A DNA stretch of 54,264 nucleotides from contig CANPVN010000007.1 of the NCBI GenBank assembly GCA_947581755.1, positions 1 through 54,264 of the forward strand, written 5' to 3'. The stretch is from an uncultured Clostridia bacterium. Lineage in GTDB: Bacteria; Bacillota; Clostridia; Christensenellales; Pumilibacteraceae. A model generated the notes under the pieces. It made no database searches. It saw only the letters and a program-made list of their open reading frames with translations, and had not been told where the DNA came from. Made by a program: the position numbers and the translations under genes. This document shows, one piece after another, positions 1-8,925 of this stretch (within the stretch, counting starts at the first letter, position 1; each line of letters begins with the position of its first letter).

Positions 1-1
1 A

Positions 2-76
2 AAGCACTACGGTAAGGCAACTTCAAAACATTACTTGCTGTTTAAGATAACTGCAAGCAAAGTTGAATTTAAGTAA
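2..76 (+). CDS. C-terminal end of an unidentified protein (partial)
   Basis: An open frame enters from the left edge and ends at TAA 74-76, giving a 24-residue lysine-rich tail that finishes KITASKVEFK. The frame and its lack of internal stops suggest the end of a real gene, but the piece is too short to assign a family. It could also be a chance frame. Confidence 0.4.
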   Translation, partial: KHYGKATSKHYLLFKITASKVEFK

Positions 77-367
77 ACTTCATTTTAGCCGCACGGACGA
101 CGGGCCTCTATACCATAGGTATAGAACATTATACTTATTGCGTTATACTTATTGCGCTTCGCTTCATAAGTTCCGTGTGGATTAAAAATGCAAAATCTGT
201 CGGAGTCGAATTGCTTGGATTCGACCCAAAGTAAAGAATTATTTTGGTTCTCGCAAAAAAACGAGCGAGAAAGACAAGAAATCGGATTGACTTTTGGTTT
301 CGTTATACTTTAATCGAAAGTTACACCGTACACGGAGCAACTTTCGATTATCCGAGAGGTGATTTAT
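77..367. other. Gene-poor stretch with short repeats and palindromes
   Basis: No convincing gene is seen here. The stretch holds a palindrome CTATACC-ATA-GGTATAG at about 109-125, a perfect tandem duplication of the 14-mer TTATACTTATTGCG at 129-142 and 143-156, and an inverted repeat GTCGAAT/ATTCGAC at about 205-226. None is followed by a clear T-run, so I do not call a terminator. The area appears to be decayed DNA between the upstream gene end and the pseudogene. Confidence 0.5.
129..156. repeat. Tandem 14-bp duplication
   Basis: TTATACTTATTGCG occurs twice back to back with no mismatch. It lies in non-coding DNA and has no obvious role. Confidence 0.8.
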
Positions 368-646
368 ATGGAAACCATCTCCAAGTATTTGTAAGAAGAG
401 TTTCTGTTCTGTCACGTGAACGACTTTGTCGTCAATATGGGACCCGAAAAATATTATATCCAATCGGCGTATCGCTTGGGTAGTGAAGAAAAGGAAAATG
501 CCGAACGCCGTCCGCTGCTTGCAACGAAGGATTTTTTCAAAAAAATCATCATAACCGATTCACGAAGAAAGGTAAGTTATGACGATAAGGGTATCATCTA
601 TATGGTACTGTATGATTTTCTGCTTGACAAAAACAGTTTGAATTGA
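368..646 (+). pseudogene. Remnant of an AAA-ATPase with DUF4143 C-terminal domain
   Basis: From ATG 368 the frame reads METISKYL and hits a stop at 392-394. The same frame then continues open to the stop at 644-646. The readable part contains NDFVVN, GPEKYYIQSAYRL, FFKKIIITDS and a final YDFLLDKNSLN. This is the usual end of the clostridial ATPases with a C-terminal DUF4143 domain (pattern DFV..KG..KYYIQ ... FFKKIII ... G...YDFLLD..SL). The P-loop ATPase domain and most of the middle, several hundred residues, are absent. The fragment cannot encode a working ATPase and is best read as a decaying gene with an internal stop and a large 5' deletion. A short protein from an alternative start near 416 is possible but unlikely. 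Confidence 0.65.
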
Positions 647-710
647 TAAAAAACGCCTTGCCCAAGCGTATCGAGTTGTTACGGGAGGCATAGCGCAAAC
701 GAAAGCGTGA

Positions 711-1322
711 TCATAGGTTATGATGAGAGGAGTCGCTTTTTTTGCGTGACTTTGGGCGTTTTATGGTTTCGGAGAGGGCGCACAATTTGTCCGCGAGGCA
801 GAGTATCAGGCTTTCGCGATATTTGGGCAACTTTCCGAGAGGGAACATGTGCGATAATATCATATTGCGTTCTATCGGATTTATTTTGAAATCGCGAGAG
901 GCGTTTGAGAGGGCGATTTTGGGGTGAGTGAAGGCGTGCAGACCCTTATGCGGTTCGTGCCAATCGTAGAGGCAATAATCATGGAGCAAGGCTCCTCGGA
1001 CGAGCGAAGGGAAATTCGCTTTCAGACGCAGAGCGGCGACGATGCGCAGGCACATAACGGTGACGGAAATCGAATGTTCATAGGTCGAAGTGTTCCCGTG
1101 TTGTACGAATTCTTTTTCCGACTGCATACCTTTTGAGGCAAGGATATCCTCGCCGTATTTTTTTATGATTTTCATATAATCCGCGTTTGTCGGTTTCATG
1201 TGTTCCGCATTGACCTCTCTTTGCGTCGGAGTGACAAAGTTTTCATATCTTTTATTATAGCCCGATTGTTGTCGAAATTCAACTGCTTTTTGCGCAAATA
1301 CATCGAATATATTGTTTGACAT
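711..1322 (-). CDS. HD-domain phosphohydrolase-like protein
   Basis: 203 residues from ATG 1322. The middle carries an HD-superfamily signature: HSISVTVMCLRIV with a ligand-type His, then RGALLHDYCLYDWH, where HD is the metal-binding pair, then further His residues (HAFTHP, ILSHMFPL) and a late Asp in LCLADKLCAL. HD proteins are metal-dependent phosphohydrolases acting on nucleotides or cyclic nucleotides, and the substrate here cannot be deduced. The first ~42 residues are not obviously part of the domain. A second start, Met43 (MKPTNADYMK), has an upstream GAGAGG that could be a ribosome binding site, whereas the first ATG has none, so the true protein may be about 161 residues. The gene is divergent from the ABC operon at 1378 and its first codons overlap that operon's promoter. 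Confidence 0.75.
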   Translation of the reverse strand: MSNNIFDVFAQKAVEFRQQSGYNKRYENFVTPTQREVNAEHMKPTNADYMKIIKKYGEDILASKGMQSEKEFVQHGNTSTYEHSISVTVMCLRIVAALRLKANFPSLVRGALLHDYCLYDWHEPHKGLHAFTHPKIALSNASRDFKINPIERNMILSHMFPLGKLPKYRESLILCLADKLCALSETIKRPKSRKKSDSSHHNL

Positions 1323-1344
1323 TTATTCGGAATTGATTTACAAT
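1316..1344 (+). promoter_or_regulatory. SigA-type promoter for the 1378 operon
   Basis: TTGACA 1316-1321, 17-nt spacer, TACAAT 1339-1344. Transcription would start near 1351, about 27 nt before ATG 1378. The -35 box overlaps the start codon of the divergent HD gene. Confidence 0.8.
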
Positions 1345-1377
1345 AAAGTAACAAGGAAAGCATTGTACGGAGGGGTA

Positions 1378-3657
1378 ATGATCGGAATTTACTATGCAAT
1401 ATGTATTTCCTCGCTTGTCGTCTTTTTGATAGTGGGATTGGCGATCCGTTTCAAAGCGTCGGATAAGGTAAATATATTTTTGAAGGCGTCGGCGCTTGTG
1501 ATTGCATGCGTATTATTTGTCCGATACATGACGGGACGAGACGCCATTGTTTCCGTAGTCAACTTGCAGGGAGCGGACTTTTTCCCTTCCAAGGCATTTG
1601 CCGCAGTCGCGCTTTTTCAAGTTTGGTTGGCTTACGCCTCCGAGATTTTTATAATTCTGATACCTTTCTTCAAAATCAAGACGGCTCCCGCACTTGTGAC
1701 TTTTTTTTGTTCTCTGTGCTTTTTGATCAACTTTGCCATGCTCGGGAATCATATTACCGCCATAGTGGGAGACATTTCCGCCTTTAACTATCGCGCCATG
1801 CTAATGGCGATCGAGACGGGCTTCGGTTTGGGATTTTGCGTGATTTATTCTTTGTCGCATTTCAAAGAGATTTTACTTAAAGGCAAGGATTGGATATGGT
1901 TTGCGCTTGCCGTTCCCGCAATATTGTTTGCCGCGCTCCCGAGTTATATGTTTCAGGTACTATGTTATCCTTACGGTTACAACCCCATAGATCTGAATTA
2001 TTATCATCGTCTTTTACTGTATCCGAGTATAATAATTCCCGTTGTGTTTTTCCTTTCCTTCAAGGACAAGCCCTATGACACAAAGAGATTTGCGCTCATG
2101 TACTATGCTTTTTCGGGATTGTTGTATTTTTCGTATTATCATAAGTTTGCGGATTTTTTCGGACCCGATTGGGTGACGGCATTGCCGCTTCACTTGTGCA
2201 ATACCGCGATGTATATAACGCCGTTGTGCCTTACTTTCAAGTTTAAAAAGTTGTTTTATTTTACTTATTTCATAAATGTTTTGGGAGCCTTTTTCGCATT
2301 GATAATTCCCAATTACGGCGGCGCGACGATATTCGAGAACAGAGTGTGGATGTTCTATTTCAATCATTATCAAGCCTTTTTCATGCCTCTGCTCGTAGTG
2401 GGATTGGGGATATTCCCGCGTCCCAAACGCAAGGAGTTCAAATACAGTCTTATAGCGTTTGCCGTCTATTTTGCGGCTATGCTTGTAATAAACGCCTGGT
2501 TCGGCAACTATAACGAAAATGTGGATTATTTCTTTATAAACAGCGGATTTATAGCGGACAAATTGGGTAATTGGGCGCGCAATTTGCGCAAGATAATTTT
2601 CGAGTTCGATATAGGAAGTTTGCATTTCAAGTTCTATCCGCTGTATCAAATTTTGTTTTTTATCGTGTATGTCGGGTTGTCTCTCGGAATGTGGTTCATA
2701 TACGAACTTGCCTACAATGTCGTGTCGGGTTGGCAAGATATAGGCAGAAGGAACAAAATCATCCGAGCCGACAGGCTGGCGTTGGAAGTCAAACTTAACG
2801 GAAGGAGTACGGAGGAACCTATAAATATGGAAAATGTCAATAAACTTGTGCTAAGAAATTTCACCAAGCGATACGGTAAATCCGATGTTTATGCGGTAAA
2901 AGACGCGAATCTCGAGGTGAACGGCGGAGAAATATTCGGTTTTTTGGGACCCAACGGCGCGGGTAAATCCACTATCATAAAGAGCATAGTGGGTATTCAG
3001 ACTATAACGGACGGAGAAATCGAGGTTTGCGGTTTCGACGTCGGAACGCAGAGCGTTCAGGCTAAGAGACAAATAGGTTTTGTGCCCGACCATTATGCGC
3101 TTTACGAAAGACTTACCGCGCGAGAGTATATCAATTATATTGCCGACCTCTATGACGTCGGAAAAGAGGAACGCGACGAAAGGCTCGCCCGATTCATAAA
3201 ACTTTTCGAGTTCGAGGCAGCCATAGACAATCCCATAAAGACTTATTCGCACGGCATGAAGCAAAAGGTGACGATAATGGCGGCACTCATTCACGACCCC
3301 AAGGTATGGATACTCGACGAACCTCTTACGGGACTCGACCCCAACAGCATATTTCAAGTCAAGGAATGTATGAGAGAGCACGCCGCAAAGGGGAATATCG
3401 TGTTCTTTTCGAGTCATATCATCGATGTGGTGGAACGCGTTTGCGACAGGATCGCAATCATAAGGAAGGGACAGATCCAATGCGTAAGAGACGTGGGCGA
3501 GATAGAGGCAAGCGGCGAGACTCTTGAGAATTTTTATATGTCGGTTATCAACGGAGAGGCGGTGGAGCCCATTCCCGTAGAGCATGACGATTCTTCGACT
3601 CCCGAGTCGAAAGTCGGCGAAAGACACGAAAAGAAAAGGATAAGAAAAGCAAAATGA
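1378..3657 (+). CDS. YwaF/TMEM164-like membrane domain fused to an ABC transporter ATPase
   Basis: 759 residues from ATG 1378, chosen because CGGAGGGG lies just upstream. The N-terminal ~450 residues form a polytopic membrane domain with many hydrophobic segments. It carries a YwaF/TMEM164-like motif LPLHLCNTAMYITPL and a later YFNHYQAFFMPLL. From about residue 484 follows a complete ABC ATPase: Walker A GPNGAGKST (~522), signature YSHGMKQK in place of LSGGQ (~622), Walker B VWILDEPLTGLDP (~644) and an SSH switch histidine. YwaF-like proteins are normally free-standing and of unknown function, so fusion to an ATPase is unusual. Met484 starts a typical ATPase N-terminus (MENVNKLVLRNF) and has GGAGG 11 nt upstream, so a free ATPase might also be made. 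The stop overlaps the permease start as ATGA. Together they probably form an ABC exporter or channel-like complex of unknown substrate. Confidence 0.8.
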   Translation: MIGIYYAICISSLVVFLIVGLAIRFKASDKVNIFLKASALVIACVLFVRYMTGRDAIVSVVNLQGADFFPSKAFAAVALFQVWLAYASEIFIILIPFFKIKTAPALVTFFCSLCFLINFAMLGNHITAIVGDISAFNYRAMLMAIETGFGLGFCVIYSLSHFKEILLKGKDWIWFALAVPAILFAALPSYMFQVLCYPYGYNPIDLNYYHRLLLYPSIIIPVVFFLSFKDKPYDTKRFALMYYAFSGLLYFSYYHKFADFFGPDWVTALPLHLCNTAMYITPLCLTFKFKKLFYFTYFINVLGAFFALIIPNYGGATIFENRVWMFYFNHYQAFFMPLLVVGLGIFPRPKRKEFKYSLIAFAVYFAAMLVINAWFGNYNENVDYFFINSGFIADKLGNWARNLRKIIFEFDIGSLHFKFYPLYQILFFIVYVGLSLGMWFIYELAYNVVSGWQDIGRRNKIIRADRLALEVKLNGRSTEEPINMENVNKLVLRNFTKRYGKSDVYAVKDANLEVNGGEIFGFLGPNGAGKSTIIKSIVGIQTITDGEIEVCGFDVGTQSVQAKRQIGFVPDHYALYERLTAREYINYIADLYDVGKEERDERLARFIKLFEFEAAIDNPIKTYSHGMKQKVTIMAALIHDPKVWILDEPLTGLDPNSIFQVKECMREHAAKGNIVFFSSHIIDVVERVCDRIAIIRKGQIQCVRDVGEIEASGETLENFYMSVINGEAVEPIPVEHDDSSTPESKVGERHEKKRIRKAK

Positions 3658-5390
3658 GAGAAAAAATCGACGGAACAACGGTAAAGAGCCCTTTCGGTTT
3701 ATGGCTCAAAAAGTTGAAAGCGCTTGTCATGATGCAATTAAAGGACAAGATCGATTTGTCGTTTGTAAAATCCACTCGTTCCGTTATCATAAAGAGCGTG
3801 CTTATTGTTTTGAAACTTGCATTGGCAACGACGCTGTTTTGGGCGCTTTTCAAGGTATGCAACCTTTTGACTTTGTTTTATCCCGTGGGTTATATCCCCG
3901 ACAAGGCGGTAAACGTCATCTTTGTTATAATACAATTTATGGCTATAATAACCTGTTCGTTGGGATTGACTCGTTCGCTGTATATGACAAGCGACAATAA
4001 GGTGTTGCTTACTTTTCCCGTGGGTTCGACCTCGATATATGTCTCGAAACTCATACTTTATTATATATTCGAACTCAGAAAGAATTTCGGGATCACTTTG
4101 CCGTTGTTGATAGCGTACGGCTTGATAAACTCCGCGGCTTGGTATTTTTATCCTTATGTGCTGTTTTGTTTTCTGTTCGTATCGCTTCTTCCCGTGGCGA
4201 TCGGCGCGGTTTTAAGCATAGTTTTGTTGTTTTGCTGGCAGTTGATAAAAGGAATGAAGTGGTTGCAATTTCTGCTTTCGACGATGGCGATAGCCATAAT
4301 CGTCACGATTGTGGTGGAAACGATAATGCTTATCCCCGAGAATATCGATATCATGGGGCAATGGTACTCGATAACGATAAAGATAAGCGATTTTTTGGAT
4401 TCTTTCGCCACTTATCTGTTTCCTTTTTATTGCATTACATTGATGATGGTAGGGGGCACTCTTCGCATAAGGGGCAATCTTATCGGTTCCGATACGTTCA
4501 TATATTTCGGCATAATGCTCGCTGTCATAGTAGTTCTTCTTGCGCTGTCCTTTGCGGTTGCCAAGCCCATGTTCGTATGGATGGCGGCAAAGCAGTTCGA
4601 GTTCGAAAAGCGAAAAGTAAAAAGACATTCCGAAAAAGACTCGGAAAACTCCGCAAAAGACGCGACGGCTTTCAAAAAGAACAGAGTGTACAACAAAAAA
4701 GTTTCGCCTTTTATCGAGACTCTGGCTATGAATTTCAAGGAAAGTTCGGTCATGTTGAGTTTTTGTATGCAACTTATCTTGCCCGCTATCGCGACGCTTT
4801 TGCTTAACAAGATATATAACGCCATGTATACCAACTATACGGGGCTTGTCATGACAAAGACGTTTAACTTTTTGGTAATGTTGGTTATGACGCTTTCCTT
4901 CAACAACGTATACGCTTCGGTGTACAGCAAAGAAGGCGCGGCAAGAAATCTTATCAAAACCCGTCCGCAACAGCCCGTATATACGCTTTTGGGCAGAATA
5001 GCGCCGAGAGGGCTTATGATACTGCTGTCCTCGATAGGCGTGCTTATTGCTTATCTGCAATTTTCGACCGAGACCGCAGAAGTTGTACTTATGACTCTCG
5101 TTACCTTTTTTACCGCGGAAGCGCATCTTTTATGGTGCGCCGAGATGGATATAATGAATTCTTATGCCGATCAATTTCAGACGGTGGGAGTGTACGACAG
5201 TCCCAACGAGAGAAAGGCGACCGCAATAGGCTTTTTATTGGCGATAGTCTTTGCCTTTTTGTACTATTTCCTTCGTGACAGAGGCACATTGTCGTCGCTT
5301 ATCAAATGTCTTGCGGCGGTTATGATATTTACCGCGGTAAGGATCTATCTGTTTGTAAAACGTTCCAAACTTTATTTTACGGAGAAATAG
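3654..5390 (+). CDS. Large ABC-2-like permease
   Basis: 578 residues, translationally coupled to the upstream fusion ATPase through an ATGA overlap. About twelve hydrophobic segments are visible, with a charged cytoplasmic stretch around residues 315-345 (KRKVKRHSEKDSENS) dividing the protein into two halves. The N-terminal lead LKALVMMQLKDKIDL, the SDNKVLLTFPV segment and the overall size fit the large ABC exporter permeases of Clostridia. No substrate can be named. Its coupling to an ATPase that already carries a membrane domain suggests that this protein is the translocation pathway and the YwaF part an accessory. Confidence 0.8.
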   Translation: MREKIDGTTVKSPFGLWLKKLKALVMMQLKDKIDLSFVKSTRSVIIKSVLIVLKLALATTLFWALFKVCNLLTLFYPVGYIPDKAVNVIFVIIQFMAIITCSLGLTRSLYMTSDNKVLLTFPVGSTSIYVSKLILYYIFELRKNFGITLPLLIAYGLINSAAWYFYPYVLFCFLFVSLLPVAIGAVLSIVLLFCWQLIKGMKWLQFLLSTMAIAIIVTIVVETIMLIPENIDIMGQWYSITIKISDFLDSFATYLFPFYCITLMMVGGTLRIRGNLIGSDTFIYFGIMLAVIVVLLALSFAVAKPMFVWMAAKQFEFEKRKVKRHSEKDSENSAKDATAFKKNRVYNKKVSPFIETLAMNFKESSVMLSFCMQLILPAIATLLLNKIYNAMYTNYTGLVMTKTFNFLVMLVMTLSFNNVYASVYSKEGAARNLIKTRPQQPVYTLLGRIAPRGLMILLSSIGVLIAYLQFSTETAEVVLMTLVTFFTAEAHLLWCAEMDIMNSYADQFQTVGVYDSPNERKATAIGFLLAIVFAFLYYFLRDRGTLSSLIKCLAAVMIFTAVRIYLFVKRSKLYFTEK

Positions 5391-5392
5391 AA

Positions 5393-5848
5393 ATGAAAAA
5401 ATCCACGGTTCTCATTTTATTGGTAATATTTTTCGGCTCTATTATCATAGTAGGAATTTTCGGAATGCAGGCGGTGCCTTTCGAACAGAGAATATATGTA
5501 CGGGAAATAGTCCCCACATCGGTCTATTGTACTTACAAAGGAATAGACTCGGGAATAGAATTGGAGATAAAGGACGACGAGCAAGGCAAGTACGTCATGA
5601 CTACTTACGAAGAGGGACTCACCATTTTGATAATGACCCAAGTCGAGCCCGAAAACAGTACCGTCCGCACATTGAAGTTGTCCATTCTCAACAATACTCC
5701 CGAAAACCCGATTGCGGAAATAGGCGAAAGAGGAGAAATAATATTTTTGAGATGCGCTTCCTTACATGTCCGATACAGCGCAACCGATTCGGCGACGGGA
5801 CCAAAATTGGATATGTGGATATATGTTTCGAAACCGAAGGAAAAATAA
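5393..5848 (+). CDS. Small membrane-anchored extracytoplasmic protein
   Basis: 151 residues from ATG 5393, two bases after the permease stop, with GGAGAAA upstream. The first ~24 residues are a basic start and one hydrophobic helix (STVLILLVIFFGSIIIVGIF). The rest is soluble and beta-rich in character, with no recognised domain and no cysteine lipobox. It is the third gene of the ABC operon, so a partner or substrate-side subunit of that transporter is a reasonable guess but not shown. Confidence 0.75.
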   Translation: MKKSTVLILLVIFFGSIIIVGIFGMQAVPFEQRIYVREIVPTSVYCTYKGIDSGIELEIKDDEQGKYVMTTYEEGLTILIMTQVEPENSTVRTLKLSILNNTPENPIAEIGERGEIIFLRCASLHVRYSATDSATGPKLDMWIYVSKPKEK

Positions 5849-5940
5849 AGCCTTTTTGTTTAAAATACTTAACAATTCAAGCATAAACCGTACATTATAT
5901 GGATATGGTGGAAAATCGATTGCCGACCGAAAAAAAACGA

Positions 5941-5969
5941 TTGACAAGTAATTTGTTTTGTGTTATTTT
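5941..5969 (+). promoter_or_regulatory. Promoter for the 6018 lipoprotein gene
   Basis: TTGACA 5941-5946, 17-nt spacer, TATTTT 5964-5969. An AAGGAGAAA ribosome binding site follows just before ATG 6018. Confidence 0.7.
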
Positions 5970-6017
5970 TACCTTATACAAGCCGTGTAAAGTAAAATTA
6001 TATCAAGGAGAAATCGT

Positions 6018-8897
6018 ATGAAGAAGCATATTGCGATTTTTATTGCATTGATTGTTATGGCGACGGTTCTTTTGCCTTCATTATCGTCTTGTCAAAAAAA
6101 GACGGTAGAGTCTATCGAGGTTATGAATCCCGTGATAGAGTACCTTATAGACGATACGATCGATTACGATAAACTTATGATTAAAGTTACGTACACCGAT
6201 AAAACCACGGAAGAAAAGACCGTAAAGCAATTAAAAGCGAAAGTGGAGAAGGCGGATCTGTCCAAAGTGGGGAACGCCTCTTATACCGTGACTTACGGCG
6301 GTAAGTCTTGCACGGTAAATATCAGAGTGACGGAAAGAAAGACTCCTTCGCTCAAAGAAGTAAACACTTTGGAAGCCGTTGACGCAAAGGTTCGTTATGC
6401 CGTAAACGAAACGATCGATTACGATAACATAGTTCTTTCGGTAACATATTCCGACGGAACTTCGGATACCGATACCGTAAGGGCGTTGGGCGCAACCGTC
6501 AAAACCTATGCCGACGTAAGCAAGGCGGGAAAAACCTATTATGAGATAGTTTTGAACAACAAGACTCTTCGCGTCGATATTACCGTTGTAGAGGGATCCG
6601 TCGAGAGCGCGTCCATAATAGCCGTAGCCTGGCCTCGATTTTACGAGGACTATTTGAACGCTTCTGTAAGAGCGAGCGATTCTCCCGAAGGAGAGGCGGA
6701 TTTTCGTCTTACCGAACAGCCTTACGAAGTAGGCAATGCCAATAAATTTTTGTATCGACCTCAAGGCACGGTGATACAGGCGGACGGACGAAAACACATA
6801 GAGTTGCAAACTTATGCCGAAGTAGCCGTAAAGGACACTTCGGAAGGTGAATATCGCGTACTTAGCGACGAGGAGTCCGCGAACTTCGTGACCGTAGATC
6901 ACAATTCATATAAATTTACCGAGTCTGCGGCGGGCAAGTACGTAAGACTCAAAATTTCCATCGACGAAACTTATTATGATTTGTCGGCATTCGAGTCCGA
7001 ATCCGATAAATATCGTATGGTGGAATTTGTCGTCATAGACAAAGGTTACAATGTATACGACCAAATCGGACTCAGCGTAATGTCGGATCTCGAGAAGCAG
7101 GTTTACAGCGAGATATGGAAATGCGACGTTTATCTTCCGAACGAGGAATACGTTGACGCAGAGGGAAAACAAATCGTTGTAGGAGACAACGAAGTCAAAC
7201 TTGTTCCGCGCGAGGATTCTTTAAGGCTTGCCGCCGACGACAAGTATCTTTGCGAATATGTCGATAACATATCGACCGTTATTTTGCATGACAGTATTAT
7301 TCTCGACGCAGATCTCATGCCTTCGCAATTTTTCTGGACGGAGTTCGATAAGGACGATTGGAAACTTACGGGCGACCGTTATCAAGAGACTTTCGAGAGT
7401 CTTGCGGGCTTCCCCGAGGCGCAAAAGGCGATAGTGGGTTCGCTTCGCGACGGCTACAATAACGTCAGCGACAACGACGGCGCGGAAAGCGCGCGCTCTT
7501 ATATGAGGCTTATAGATACGAACTATACCCAAGTGGGCGAGTATAGTTACCCCTCGGGCTATGCCATAGAACTCAATATACACTTGAATATGCAAAAGGG
7601 CATATTTTCCACAAAGAAAGTCGATGTTTCGGGCAATTACAACTCGATAACCGCGCCCGAACGCGGGCAAAGATCCGACGAATACGGCAGAGTTCTCGAG
7701 TCCTACGCCGATTATGAACCCGCCATGACCGAGGATCCCGTAAGTCATTGGGCGTTGTTCCAGATGTTGCAGTCGAGAATAGAAGGCGATGAAATGCAGA
7801 AGTTCGAGATAAAGAATATTGCGTTAAAGGGCAACAATTCTTATTTCAACGATTCTTCGGAAAGTTATTTCCATCAGGCGGGACTCATGCTTTGCAACAA
7901 CTACGCAAAGGATATATCCTTTACAAACGTAAATGCCGACAGTTTTTATACCAACATATCGGGCGATAATTACGGTGATTATTCCTATATCGCGGAAGGC
8001 GACTCCGAAAAATTCCATTCGGGAGAAGGAGCCGAAACGGACAACGCGACGTTGACTCTTTCTTCTACCAAGTTCTATGACGCCTATTCGAATATGATAT
8101 TCTTATGGAGAAGCCACGCCGTGATAGAGAACAGCGAGTTGAAGCGTTCGGGCGGACCTTTGTTCATTATGTCCGACGCCGACCACGCTTGCAATCATGT
8201 TGCCGATAAAAACTTCACCGATGAGGGCGGTCCCTCTATTACCGTCGATACAAAGAGCAAACTCGAATCGTTTGCCACGGGAAACGAAAGTTGGTACAAG
8301 ATTTTCCAAGCCTCGTCGATAGTTTCGAGTTTGGGAAGCATAATGACTCCTCCGTTGCTTTCGGTCGGTAAGACTTTTTACAAGAAGAACGAACAAAAGA
8401 CGGACGCGATAAACGTCATAGCCGTCATGATTTGCGCGCCCGATCTCATTCTCGACGGCGGCAATCCCGACAGCGCGGACAAGCTCCTCGATGTAAGAGG
8501 CGGCTTTACGCAAGTCGATGACGAGGGCAAGATAATCAATGATTTCAAAATGCACAACAAGACTTTGACGGACTTCCGCACCATGGTTTTGAAGACGGGA
8601 ATGAACGCCACGAGTTTTGCGCCCATAATTCAGTCGGGCAATAGTTTCTCATTCGTGACTCCGCCCGATATGTCCGAAGGCGCGCCCAACGAAAAAGATT
8701 ATGTTTTGTCCGAACTTACCGTACTTTCGGGCTTAGTGGGCGGCAAAATGTTCAAGACATTTGATAATGCAAAACTCGACGCTTGGAAACAGGGCGCAAC
8801 CGATAAACTCTGCCTGTATCTGTCGGTAGGCCCCATCACGCAAGCGCCTTGGGCTCCTTACGTCGGAATCATCACCGATTTATACGACATACAATAA
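6018..8897 (+). CDS. Large surface lipoprotein with Ig-like domains and a probable beta-helix
   Basis: 959 residues. A basic hydrophobic signal ends in a lipobox, LPSLSSC, with the lipidated Cys at about residue 25. Two tandem Ig-like domains of the bacterial group 3 type follow (~33-112 and ~118-192). Each shows the pattern YxxxxTIDYDxxxxxVTYxDxT, as in VNETIDYDNIVLSVTYSDGT. The middle (~590-720) alternates short strands with NNS, SSE and LSS turns (IALKGNNSYF, ISFTNVNADSF, LTLSSTKFYDA, AVIENSELKRSGG), resembling a right-handed parallel beta-helix. No catalytic residues are identifiable. A role in carbohydrate binding, adhesion or envelope display is inferred only from the architecture. It has its own promoter, and the XRE gene follows after 28 nt. 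Confidence 0.75.
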   Translation: MKKHIAIFIALIVMATVLLPSLSSCQKKTVESIEVMNPVIEYLIDDTIDYDKLMIKVTYTDKTTEEKTVKQLKAKVEKADLSKVGNASYTVTYGGKSCTVNIRVTERKTPSLKEVNTLEAVDAKVRYAVNETIDYDNIVLSVTYSDGTSDTDTVRALGATVKTYADVSKAGKTYYEIVLNNKTLRVDITVVEGSVESASIIAVAWPRFYEDYLNASVRASDSPEGEADFRLTEQPYEVGNANKFLYRPQGTVIQADGRKHIELQTYAEVAVKDTSEGEYRVLSDEESANFVTVDHNSYKFTESAAGKYVRLKISIDETYYDLSAFESESDKYRMVEFVVIDKGYNVYDQIGLSVMSDLEKQVYSEIWKCDVYLPNEEYVDAEGKQIVVGDNEVKLVPREDSLRLAADDKYLCEYVDNISTVILHDSIILDADLMPSQFFWTEFDKDDWKLTGDRYQETFESLAGFPEAQKAIVGSLRDGYNNVSDNDGAESARSYMRLIDTNYTQVGEYSYPSGYAIELNIHLNMQKGIFSTKKVDVSGNYNSITAPERGQRSDEYGRVLESYADYEPAMTEDPVSHWALFQMLQSRIEGDEMQKFEIKNIALKGNNSYFNDSSESYFHQAGLMLCNNYAKDISFTNVNADSFYTNISGDNYGDYSYIAEGDSEKFHSGEGAETDNATLTLSSTKFYDAYSNMIFLWRSHAVIENSELKRSGGPLFIMSDADHACNHVADKNFTDEGGPSITVDTKSKLESFATGNESWYKIFQASSIVSSLGSIMTPPLLSVGKTFYKKNEQKTDAINVIAVMICAPDLILDGGNPDSADKLLDVRGGFTQVDDEGKIINDFKMHNKTLTDFRTMVLKTGMNATSFAPIIQSGNSFSFVTPPDMSEGAPNEKDYVLSELTVLSGLVGGKMFKTFDNAKLDAWKQGATDKLCLYLSVGPITQAPWAPYVGIITDLYDIQ

Positions 8898-8925
8898 AAC
8901 TCGTTTATCAAAAGGATTTGAAATT

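Noticed and set aside
205..226. Inverted repeat GTCGAAT/ATTCGAC as a terminator
   Set aside because: The loop is followed by CCCAAAG, with no T-run on either strand.
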